A stretch of DNA of 42,548 nt, from positions 1-42,548 of the IMG/VR virus record IMGVR_UViG_3300042562_000248; one strand, written 5' to 3'. Shown one piece after another: positions 5,230-10,570 of the stretch. Every line of letters begins with the position of its first letter. Position 1 is the first letter of the stretch. A model generated the notes under the pieces. It was given only the letters and a program-made list of their open reading frames with translations, was not told the DNA's origin and did not search any database. Source of the stretch: a virus. The position numbers and the translations under genes were made by a program.

Positions 5230-5300
5230 AGTTGCCCTTCGATAATTGCAACTAAAAAACATTAGCCCATTAATTTGAGTAACGAGGTCGAAGGCGTTAC
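5230..5300 (+). ncRNA. Structured 5' leader: two hairpins with complementary loops (kissing-loop candidate 1)
   Basis: Hairpin 1 has stem AGTTGC/GCAACT (5230-5235 with 5248-5253). Hairpin 2 has stem GTAACG/CGTTAC (5279-5284 with 5295-5300). Loop 1 begins CCTTCGA (5236-5242) and loop 2 ends TCGAAGG (5288-5294); these are perfect complements over 7 bases. The leader lies directly behind a -7 box and 35 bases before the ATG at 5336. The same layout occurs upstream of the HNH gene (5947-6024) with unrelated loop sequence, which supports a selected structure rather than chance. Confidence 0.6.
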
Positions 5301-5335
5301 AATATAATTGGTGGGTATTTTTAATTTATAATATT

Positions 5336-5680
5336 ATGATTTGTTTAAAATGTAAGATTGAAAAAGAAACTAGGGAGTTTCAAGAGAACGAGTTTTTGAC
5401 GCGAGGACGCGTTGATAATTGTTTTGAGTGCGAAAGTGTTTACCTCAACTTTTTAATGCGGGAGAACCAACGTAATGAGTCGAGGGCTAACGCCTTGCAA
5501 CTTGAGAAGGACAAGGCCAACGAGTACCGCAAGACGTACCGACACAAAAACAAGGACGTAATAAATGAGAAGGCGCGACTGTATAGGTTATCTAACAAAG
5601 TACCAAAGGTTATTGATCCTAAGGAGTTCACATATAGAGATGTGATCGACAAGTACAAGGAAGACAGACGTACCACATAG
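5336..5680 (+). CDS. Zinc-ribbon protein related to HNH endonuclease N-termini (114 aa)
   Basis: The protein starts MICLKCKIEKETREFQEN. Two Cys pairs, C3-x-x-C6 and C29-x-x-C32, form a zinc ribbon like that at the start of the HNH endonuclease 350 bases downstream (C4, C7, C30, C33). A basic helical stretch follows (YRKTYRHKNKDVINEKAR). No HNH catalytic motif follows, so it is either an HNH gene that lost its nuclease domain or a stand-alone DNA- or RNA-binding protein. It has its own promoter, a structured leader and a terminator (5688-5714). Its GC content is higher than that of the HNH gene. Confidence 0.65.
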   Translation: MICLKCKIEKETREFQENEFLTRGRVDNCFECESVYLNFLMRENQRNESRANALQLEKDKANEYRKTYRHKNKDVINEKARLYRLSNKVPKVIDPKEFTYRDVIDKYKEDRRTT

Positions 5681-5687
5681 ACCAACC

Positions 5688-5714
5688 AACCCCGCCTGAT
5701 ACGTGGGGTTTTTT
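5688..5714 (+). terminator. Rho-independent terminator after the zinc-ribbon gene
   Basis: Stem AACCCC (5688-5693) pairs with GGGGTT (5705-5710) across an 11-base loop and is followed by a run of T (5709-5714). It lies 8 bases after the stop codon at 5680 and would separate this transcript from the HNH gene. Confidence 0.7.
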
Positions 5715-5900
5715 ACGGCTAGCCTAGCCGACAACAAACGACTACAAGTGGGCACGTGTGTGATGTATGGCCGTGATGATGAGGTCGTCCCTAAGGCGTG
5801 GCAAAAAGCCAAAAAATCTGAGTGGGATTTTGGGAATAGGTACCCCACCCCTCTGAAAAAGATAGGTTTCTTTTCGCGCAACTTTTTCGCAAATCCACCT
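5701..5900. other. GC-rich non-coding island of unknown origin
   Basis: About 49% GC by count over 5701-5880, against about 30% in the HNH gene that follows. It contains the near-perfect palindrome CGGCTAGCCTAGCCG (5716-5730), a TGGC/GCCA hairpin with loop AAAAA (5799-5811), and the pair GTGGG/CCCAC (5823-5847). Both strands carry open frames (plus to 5918, minus to 5983), but the plus one begins with GTG inside the terminator and neither resembles a family I can name. It may be an acquired host segment, a mobile repeat or a structured RNA. Confidence 0.45.
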
Positions 5901-5937
5901 ATAACCCAACTACTATGAATTTCTAATAAAATTTTTG

Positions 5938-5945
5938 TATCTTTG
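5938..5945 (+). promoter_or_regulatory. Promoter -7 box TATCTTTG for the HNH gene
   Basis: This is an exact TAnnTTTG box followed by C, one base before the stem of the first leader hairpin at 5947. It sits between the GC-rich island and the HNH endonuclease gene at 6035. No clear -33 TTG at the expected spacing. Confidence 0.6.
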
Positions 5946-5946
5946 C

Positions 5947-6024
5947 ATTGTAGAGTAGTCGCTACAATTAAAAATATATACAAATTCCAGCATTGATACA
6001 GACGACTACCTGTTGACGTGCTGG
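5947..6024 (+). ncRNA. Structured 5' leader: two hairpins with complementary loops (kissing-loop candidate 2)
   Basis: Hairpin 1 has a 7-bp stem ATTGTAG/CTACAAT (5947-5953 with 5962-5968) and an 8-base loop AGTAGTCG. Hairpin 2 has outer stem CCAGCA/TGCTGG (5987-5992 with 6019-6024), inner stem ACAG/CTGT (5998-6001 with 6010-6013) and an 8-base loop ACGACTAC. GTAGTCG in loop 1 is the exact complement of CGACTAC in loop 2, leaving one unpaired A on each 5' side. Hairpin 2 is followed by TTTTT (6025-6029), so it could act as an attenuator terminator just before the ATG at 6035. Confidence 0.65.
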
Positions 6025-6034
6025 TTTTTACTTT

Positions 6035-6649
6035 ATGAAAATATGCAAAAGGTGTAGTACTTTAAAAGAGTTATCTGAATTTAATATTAACTTAAAAATA
6101 AAAAGTGGATTAGGATCTAATTGTGCTAGTTGTAGAAAAGAAATAAATAAAAAATACAACGACGATAGTATTGAAAAAAGAAAACAATACTATTTAGACA
6201 ATAAAGAACTTAAAAAACAATACGCTAAAGAATATAGATCAAATAATTTAGATAAAATTAAGCAATACGAAAAAAATAATAGATATAAGTCTTACAAAAG
6301 AAAAGTAGTTTTAGCTAAACAAAGAAGAATAGATGATCCTTTATATAAATTTAGTAAAAACACAAGATCTTTAATTTATAAGTCATTTAAAAAATGTAAT
6401 GATAGTTTTAAAAAAAATACTAACACAGAAAATATTCTTGGATGTAGTATTAAAGAATTTCAGCTATACTTAGAGAATAAATTTACATATGGAATGTCTT
6501 TAGATAATTATGGAAAATGGCACATAGATCATATTATTCCAATATCATCAGCTAAAACAGAAGAAGATGTTATAAGATTAAACCATTACACAAACTTACA
6601 GCCGTTATGGGCTAAAGATAACTGGATGAAAGGAAGTAAAATACTCTAA
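6035..6649 (+). CDS. HNH endonuclease with N-terminal zinc ribbon (204 aa)
   Basis: A DNA endonuclease of the HNH superfamily, of the free-standing type common in phages. A zinc ribbon at C4, C7, C30 and C33 is followed by a long basic helical linker (residues 40-110, many K, Y and N). The catalytic part is near the end: WHIDHIIPISSAK with D165/H166, N187 in YTNLQPLW, and N196 in AKDN, which is the common H-to-N variant of the last HNH residue. The size is normal for the family. It has its own promoter, the kissing-hairpin leader and strongly AT-rich codon use. Likely a homing-type or genome-competition nuclease; packaging-linked HNH proteins exist, but it is far from the terminase. Confidence 0.9.
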   Translation: MKICKRCSTLKELSEFNINLKIKSGLGSNCASCRKEINKKYNDDSIEKRKQYYLDNKELKKQYAKEYRSNNLDKIKQYEKNNRYKSYKRKVVLAKQRRIDDPLYKFSKNTRSLIYKSFKKCNDSFKKNTNTENILGCSIKEFQLYLENKFTYGMSLDNYGKWHIDHIIPISSAKTEEDVIRLNHYTNLQPLWAKDNWMKGSKIL

Positions 6650-6661
6650 CATATTTTTTTA

Positions 6662-6669
6662 TATCTTTG
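6662..6669 (+). promoter_or_regulatory. Promoter -7 box TATCTTTG, nearly leaderless
   Basis: An exact TAnnTTTG box that ends 3 bases before the ATG at 6673. If transcription starts 4-8 bases after the box, as usual in Bacteroidota, the message begins at or inside the start codon. Confidence 0.55.
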
Positions 6670-6672
6670 CGT

Positions 6673-6825
6673 ATGGAAATAGAGATACAAAACAGATTAA
6701 GGTTAGGTTTAGTTTTAGGATGGGCATTATATAATATTGATGAGGAGTATGACTATGGAGAGTTTATACTTTACTTATTATTTATAAGTGTACATGTTAG
6801 ATGGATAAATGAATTAAAGTTGTAA
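6673..6825 (+). CDS. Hypothetical small protein (50 aa)
   Basis: The frame starts MEIEIQNRLRLGLVLGWA and ends HVRWINELKL. Two hydrophobic stretches (residues 9-20 and 31-42) flank an acidic YNIDEEYDYGE segment, so it may be a small membrane-associated protein. It lies directly behind a consensus -7 box, and its TAA is part of the next -7 box (6823-6830). No family recognised. Confidence 0.6.
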   Translation: MEIEIQNRLRLGLVLGWALYNIDEEYDYGEFILYLLFISVHVRWINELKL

Positions 6826-6830
6826 CTTTG
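6823..6830 (+). promoter_or_regulatory. Promoter -7 box TAACTTTG
   Basis: It matches TAnnTTTG, overlaps the stop codon of the 50-codon gene, and lies 11 bases before the ATG at 6842 with only CGGAAAAAAAG between. Confidence 0.55.
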
Positions 6831-6841
6831 CGGAAAAAAAG

Positions 6842-7228
6842 ATGAGAGGTTTAAAGATAAAAAAACAAGTACGGAAAGATACTCCATTAGCTTCTACAAA
6901 TGATCCAGGATTTGTTGATCCAAAGTCTGTAATTGTAAAGAGATTGAATAATGGAGAGTACAGACAAAATTCTGACAAAACCATTTCAACTCATAAGATG
7001 GCTTCTTATGAATCAGACGGAAAGTATTATGCTGCACCTACTGTATATCCAAAGGATAGAAAAGGAACCTCGTCTCGTGATCCAAAGGATTGGTATGAGA
7101 GTCCTGAAAAGTCTTTTGCATTTGCAGATACTGCTGTAGCAAGAAAAGAAAGGTACGGTCCTTTTAAAACTGAAAAAGAAGCAAAAGATTTTGCTGCAAA
7201 CGGATATAAAAATAACAAAAATAAATAA
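6842..7228 (+). CDS. Conserved phage protein of unknown function (128 aa)
   Basis: The protein starts MRGLKIKKQVRKDTPLAS. Its middle and end follow a pattern I associate with small phage virion-linked proteins: THKMASYESDGKYYAAPTVY, then a Trp region (DPKDWYESPEKSFAFADTA), then RYGPFKTEKEAKDFAANGY. The first 12 residues are basic. It is the first gene of a short plus-strand unit with the 59-codon gene, upstream of GroEL. No function can be assigned. Confidence 0.65.
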   Translation: MRGLKIKKQVRKDTPLASTNDPGFVDPKSVIVKRLNNGEYRQNSDKTISTHKMASYESDGKYYAAPTVYPKDRKGTSSRDPKDWYESPEKSFAFADTAVARKERYGPFKTEKEAKDFAANGYKNNKNK

Positions 7229-7230
7229 CT

Positions 7231-7410
7231 ATGAAGAGTAGTATAAACAACCCGATGCCAGATCAAACGATTGGTATCACGAAGATAGTAAGAGCTGCTA
7301 AGGCTCAGAAAGAAGTTAAGAAGACGATGCGAATGGCTAACGCTATGGTTATGGCAGATGCTATGAAGCAAGGTCCTTTGCATCATAATATAATCATGAA
7401 GAAGAAGTAA
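7231..7410 (+). CDS. Hypothetical small basic protein (59 aa)
   Basis: The frame starts MKSSINNPMPDQTIGITK and continues with a Met/Ala/Lys-rich helix (KTMRMANAMVMADAMKQG), ending NIIMKKK. It begins 2 bases after the stop of the 128-residue gene, so the two are probably co-translated. The amphipathic Met-rich helix and basic tail resemble other short proteins near 10-11 kb (for example 11106-11228). Function unknown. Confidence 0.55.
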   Translation: MKSSINNPMPDQTIGITKIVRAAKAQKEVKKTMRMANAMVMADAMKQGPLHHNIIMKKK

Positions 7411-7420
7411 TGAATGACAT

Positions 7421-7502
7421 TATATTTGAATAGTTCATCATAGACTACGTCGTGGACAATGAAATACTATAGAAAAAAGCCAAGCGTAATTGTTTGGCTT
7501 TT
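7421..7502 (+). ncRNA. Candidate small RNA: -7 box followed closely by a terminator
   Basis: TATATTTG at 7421-7428 matches TAnnTTTG. About 45 bases later comes a strong terminator (AAAAGCCAA with TTGGCTTTT, 7475-7502, then TTGTCG). No ORF lies between. The pair could produce an RNA of about 70 bases, or the terminator may simply end the 6842-7410 transcript. Confidence 0.3.
7475..7502 (+). terminator. Rho-independent terminator
   Basis: Stem AAAAGCCAA (7475-7483) pairs with TTGGCTTTT (7494-7502), with short extra pairing toward the loop. It closes the small-gene unit and isolates the groEL promoter. Confidence 0.75.
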
Positions 7503-7604
7503 GTCGTTTATATCATTCACTAAGCCAATATATTGTACATAACGTATGATATTTCCATCGTTTAGACTATATATGAGTTATATATAACACATTAAAAAAA
7601 GTTG

Positions 7605-7612
7605 TATATTTG
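7605..7612 (+). promoter_or_regulatory. Promoter -7 box TATATTTG for groEL-groES
   Basis: It matches TAnnTTTG and lies 22 bases before the groEL ATG at 7635, after a terminator and an AT-rich stretch. It gives a short A-rich leader. No CIRCE-type inverted repeat is visible, so no host heat-shock control is suggested. Confidence 0.55.
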
Positions 7613-7634
7613 TCCCTAATTAAATATAAACATA

Positions 7635-9224
7635 ATGAATCCAAAAGACATCATATTTGATGAAGAGGCAAGAGGTAAATTAATAAATGGAATTACCACA
7701 ATGTCCAAAGCTGTTAAAAGTACATTAGGTCCTAGAGGAAAAACTGTCTTAATTGAGAGCCCTAATCATACTCATGGAATAACAATTACAAAAGATGGAA
7801 TTACAGTTTGTAAATCAATTTCTTTACTTGACCCAGTTGAAAATCTTGCGGTTAAGATTATGCGTGAAGCAGCTGACCGTACAGCTACTAGTGCAGGCGA
7901 TGGGACCACAACCTCTATCGTGCTAGCAGAAGCTATTGTATTGCAGGGACAGGAGCTGTTGAATGACAAGCACAACGTAACAGAGGTTATCAGACATATG
8001 AACGACATCACTGATGTGATAGTTGGTAGGTTGGAGAAGAGGTCTAAGAAGGTTAGCGGCAAGACATTGAAGAATGTGGCGTCTATATCGGCGAATAATG
8101 ACTCTGAGCTTGGTAGTATTATAGCTAATACGTATGAGCAGGTAGGTAAGGATGGTATTGTGACCATTGAGGACTCACAGACATCGGAGACTTACACGAG
8201 TGTGACCAACGGTATTAAGATTGATAGGGGATATACGTCTAACATGTTTGTTAATAACCATAAGAAGGATGAGTGCATCTTGGATGATGTGTTGGTGCTG
8301 GTTACGGATCAGGAGATTAGTAATATATTGTCGATTGAGAAGGTTTTGAAGCCGATTATTCAGCAGCAGAAGAAGTTATTGATTATTGGGACGTGTAGTC
8401 AGAACGTTATCAACACGTTGGCCGCCAATGTGGTGCAGAATAACCTAAAGCTGTGTAATATTATACCTCCTCAGTTTGGGTACAAGAGAAATGAGCTGAT
8501 GAGTGATATCGCGTTGGCTGTGGGGGCCAAGTACTTCTCAGAGAGTACGGGTGATGACTTGAGCTTGATTGATATTGAGGATTTGGGTAAAGCAGACAAG
8601 GTAATTGTTGGTAGAGATAGCACTGTGATTGTACGTTCAGAGGTTGCGAGTGATGAGATCAACGAGAGAGTGTCTCAGCTGTGGGATGCACACAACCTGT
8701 CTGACAGGAAGGGTGATAAGGAGTTTATTAAGCAGCGTATTGCCAGTTTGACAGGCGGTATAGGTGTTATATATGTTGGAGGTAACTCGGACCTTGAGCA
8801 GAAGGAGCGTAAGGACAGGGTTGATGACGCTGTGTGTGCGGTTAGGTCTGCGTTAGAGGAGGGTATCCTGCCAGGAGGTGGATTGGCACTGTTTAGTGAG
8901 TCTTACAGCCTTATTGCTGATGCTGATGATACGATTAATGATATTAGTGCTAACAAGTACGTGGCGATGCATATTATGGCGCGCGCGATACAATCTCCTC
9001 TGCTACAGATCATGACCAATGCTGGGTTGGATGGATATGAGATCATGGAGTTTGCGTTCACGAAGGACTGGGGATACGATGTTAAGAATGAGGAGTATGG
9101 TGACATGTTCAAGATGGGTATTATAGATCCACTGAAGGTAACGAAGAACGCGCTGAAGAACGCGGTGAGTGTTGCCACTACGATACTGAGCACGAATGCA
9201 ATTATAACAATAACACGAGCGTAA
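7635..9224 (+). CDS. groEL: Phage-encoded 60-kDa chaperonin GroEL
   Basis: ATP-dependent group I chaperonin, probably a double-ring cage for folding phage structural proteins in the cytoplasm. Conserved parts visible are LGPRGK (31-36), GDGTTTS (88-94, nucleotide loop), the catalytic aspartate in VDDAV (D398, same number as in E. coli) and LPGGG just after. At 529 residues it lacks the Gly-Met tail; it ends ITITRA soon after the last conserved strand. The first 75 codons are about 32% GC, and the rest jumps to about 45-57% from roughly base 7860, so the gene looks mosaic. It forms an operon with groES, whose ATG is 2 bases after the stop. Confidence 0.95.
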   Translation: MNPKDIIFDEEARGKLINGITTMSKAVKSTLGPRGKTVLIESPNHTHGITITKDGITVCKSISLLDPVENLAVKIMREAADRTATSAGDGTTTSIVLAEAIVLQGQELLNDKHNVTEVIRHMNDITDVIVGRLEKRSKKVSGKTLKNVASISANNDSELGSIIANTYEQVGKDGIVTIEDSQTSETYTSVTNGIKIDRGYTSNMFVNNHKKDECILDDVLVLVTDQEISNILSIEKVLKPIIQQQKKLLIIGTCSQNVINTLAANVVQNNLKLCNIIPPQFGYKRNELMSDIALAVGAKYFSESTGDDLSLIDIEDLGKADKVIVGRDSTVIVRSEVASDEINERVSQLWDAHNLSDRKGDKEFIKQRIASLTGGIGVIYVGGNSDLEQKERKDRVDDAVCAVRSALEEGILPGGGLALFSESYSLIADADDTINDISANKYVAMHIMARAIQSPLLQIMTNAGLDGYEIMEFAFTKDWGYDVKNEEYGDMFKMGIIDPLKVTKNALKNAVSVATTILSTNAIITITRA

Positions 9225-9226
9225 AT

Positions 9227-9490
9227 ATGACGGCAATTCCCATAAACAAATACATTCTCATCACAACGATTGATGAGCAGATAAAAACAGAGTCAGGGTT
9301 GCTACTTACGGGTAGTGATGCTGAGAAGTTTAGATATAAGAAGGGATTGGTGGTAAAACCAGGCACCAATGTAGAGGTAATCAAGGAAAATGACATGATA
9401 TACTACGACAAGGGCGCTGGTTATACGATGCTGATAGATAATGTGCCTTATACAATTATTAGAGAGGCTGATGTGGTGGTAGTCCTCTAG
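9227..9490 (+). CDS. groES: Phage-encoded co-chaperonin GroES
   Basis: An 87-residue protein with the GroES fold pattern: INKYILITTIDEQ at the start, a mobile-loop region ESGLLLTGSDA (residues 22-32), KGLVVKPG, then NDMIYYDKGAGYTMLID, and the usual ending READVVVVL. It would cap the phage GroEL. The length is slightly shorter than the bacterial protein (about 95). It sits 2 bases after groEL. Its last 32 bases overlap the 3' end of the opposite-strand regulator gene. Confidence 0.88.
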   Translation: MTAIPINKYILITTIDEQIKTESGLLLTGSDAEKFRYKKGLVVKPGTNVEVIKENDMIYYDKGAGYTMLIDNVPYTIIREADVVVVL

Positions 9491-10019
9491 ACTGCCTGTA
9501 CTTTATTACATGAGGCTGTTGCTGGTAGATATCTTCTTCTATTCGCTTCAGCCTTCTTTTTTCGGCATGGTTTCGGTTCATATTCTTGATAGTACGCTTG
9601 TACATATTGTCTGTGTAGGACACGTTCTTGTTGAAGAGTGTATTGTTCTGCCTGGTCTCTGATATTGGCTCCTCACCATTAAGTTTTTTATAGACACTTA
9701 CCATCATTGACTTACCCTTGCGCGATAGTTCGTACAGTGCCTTCTCCATACCTATTCGTGGTCTCCACTTTATGATCCATCCAGCTTCGGTCATTCTATT
9801 GAATCTATGATTGTCCCAACTGAAGATACACTCGAACTCTTGGAACTGAGGTCTCGTAAATAGTTTTTCAGAGTATAGATAGCATATCATATCGAAGTCC
9901 TGTGAGCTTAGTTCATACTTGTGTTTGGCCCAGTATTTTACTACCTTGTAGTATTTTAGGTAGTCGTTTCCAGGCTCTGTTCTGTTGTAGTTTTTTCTTA
10001 AATTTACGTTGAAATCCAT
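9459..10019 (-). CDS. Putative winged-helix transcriptional regulator (186 aa)
   Basis: The protein starts MDFNVNLRKNYNRTEPGN. I chose the ATG at 10019-10017 because it lies 22 bases after a minus-strand -7 box (10049-10042), whereas the longer frame would start upstream of that box. The middle matches a MarR/PadR-like winged helix: ELSSQDFDMICYLYSEKL, then RFNRMTEAGWIIKWR, then a wing ALYELSRKGKSMMVSVYK. A basic tail follows. Similar proteins occur in Bacteroidota phages next to the late region. Its divergent position at the border of the late genes suggests it controls the switch to late expression and its own gene. Confidence 0.65.
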   Translation of the reverse strand: MDFNVNLRKNYNRTEPGNDYLKYYKVVKYWAKHKYELSSQDFDMICYLYSEKLFTRPQFQEFECIFSWDNHRFNRMTEAGWIIKWRPRIGMEKALYELSRKGKSMMVSVYKKLNGEEPISETRQNNTLFNKNVSYTDNMYKRTIKNMNRNHAEKRRLKRIEEDIYQQQPHVIKYRQSRGLPPHQPL

Positions 10020-10033
10020 TAGATTATATTTTA

Positions 10034-10049
10034 TATCTTTGCAAAGATA
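10034..10049. promoter_or_regulatory. Palindromic divergent promoter: two back-to-back -7 boxes
   Basis: TATCTTTGCAAAGATA is a perfect 16-base palindrome. Each half is an exact TAnnTTTG -7 box, one per strand. Plus transcription leads to the ATG at 10067 (25 bases after the box) and minus transcription to the ATG at 10019 (22 bases after the box). The two transcripts would start on opposite sides, each inside the other promoter, so firing should be mutually exclusive. The palindrome could also be an operator for a dimeric protein such as the divergent regulator. Confidence 0.7.
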
Positions 10050-10066
10050 AAACAATTATTTATATT

Positions 10067-10342
10067 ATGCCTAAAACATCGGCTTGGCAAAGAAAAGAAG
10101 GTAAGTCTGCTACTGGTGGATTGAACGCAAAGGGAATTGCCTCGTATAGAAAGGAAAATCCTAAAAGCAAACTTCAGGCAGCAGTTACGACAGCGCCTTC
10201 TAAGTTAAAAGCTGGGAGTAAAGACGCTAAGAGAAGAGAATCGTTTTGTTTAAGAATGTCAGGAATGCCAGGACCTATGAAGAAGCCGAATGGCGAACCA
10301 ACTAGAAAGAAATTAGCATTAGATAAATGGAATTGTCGATGA
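10067..10342 (+). CDS. Conserved small phage protein, DUF6321-like (91 aa)
   Basis: The protein starts MPKTSAWQRKEGKSATGG and follows a pattern found in many tailed phages: AWQRKEGK-(S)-xxGGLNAKG, SYRKENPKSKLQAAVT, RRESFCLRMSGMPGPMK, KPNGEPTRKKLALDKWNC. I believe this is the DUF6321 family; the name is from memory. It is strongly basic and often sits near structural genes. Function unknown. Its stop overlaps the next ATG (ATGA). It is the first gene of the late strand. Confidence 0.8.
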   Translation: MPKTSAWQRKEGKSATGGLNAKGIASYRKENPKSKLQAAVTTAPSKLKAGSKDAKRRESFCLRMSGMPGPMKKPNGEPTRKKLALDKWNCR

Positions 10343-10458
10343 AAAAAGTAATAGCTTTAGCTAAAAAATGGGATTCAAAGAAATCTTTAGACGGCAAGAT
10401 GTTGTACCTAAAGGGTAACGTTAAAAAACAAGGAGATGCCGTTAAAAAGGGGAAGTAG
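10339..10458 (+). CDS. Hypothetical small basic protein (39 aa)
   Basis: The frame starts MKKVIALAKKWDSKKSLD and ends DAVKKGK, with one fifth or more lysine. It is interlocked with its neighbours (ATGA at the start, a 23-base overlap with the next frame). Small lysine-rich proteins like this cluster here and may be virion-associated. No family recognised. Confidence 0.55.
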   Translation: MKKVIALAKKWDSKKSLDGKMLYLKGNVKKQGDAVKKGK

Positions 10459-10570
10459 TTCGAAAATAATCAGCTCAAATATTAGAACTGAGATGAAGAG
10501 CGGAAAAAAACAGAATCAAGCGATAGCAATTGCTTTATCGGTGACTGGAAAATCTAAAAAGAAGAAGTAA
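10436..10570 (+). CDS. Conserved small phage protein, PLKxGSS family (44 aa)
   Basis: The frame starts MPLKRGSSSKIISSNIRTEM and continues SGKKQNQAIAIALSVTGKSK. The pattern PLK(K/R)GSS...I..N...E...GK.Q.QA(V/I)AIAL is a widespread small-protein family in tailed phages. The start at 10436 is fixed by this pattern although it overlaps the previous gene by 23 bases. The stop overlaps the next ATG (TAATG). Function unknown. Confidence 0.8.
   Translation: MPLKRGSSSKIISSNIRTEMKSGKKQNQAIAIALSVTGKSKKKK

Larger units (their letters stand above)
4337..5335. other. Non-coding control region between divergent early transcripts
   Basis: About 1 kb without a convincing gene. From left to right it holds the early leader with the hammerhead ribozyme, a minus-strand promoter (4529-4536) and three G-tracts of 4-5 bases on the plus strand (4704-4725). 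It also holds a hairpin AGACAG/CTGTCT (4728-4748) next to the palindrome AAAATCGATTTT (4749-4760), and two copies of ACCAATAAAA (4774-4783, 4840-4849). Inverted groups of GTGTCG motifs (4897-5197), a plus-strand promoter (5213-5220) and a structured leader (5230-5300) complete it. The mix of iteron-like motifs, a G-rich strand and AT-rich flanks fits a replication origin or a regulatory hub. Confidence 0.6.

Noticed and set aside
5703-5918. 71-codon plus-strand frame in the GC-rich island
   Set aside because: It would start with GTG inside the terminator hairpin and ends just before the HNH promoter. I treat the island as non-coding, although homology could overturn this.
5588-5983. 131-codon minus-strand frame opposite the zinc-ribbon gene and the island
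   Set aside because: It overlaps the zinc-ribbon gene, a promoter, a terminator and the HNH leader on the other strand. Its length is explained by the local GC content.
5230-6024. The paired-hairpin leaders as pistol, twister or known riboswitch classes
   Set aside because: Loop-to-loop pairing between two separate hairpins does not fit the pistol layout (loop to internal strand), and I see no conserved core of other classes.
9459-10055. Regulator gene starting at 10055
   Set aside because: That start lies upstream of the minus-strand -7 box, so the start at 10019 fits the transcript better.
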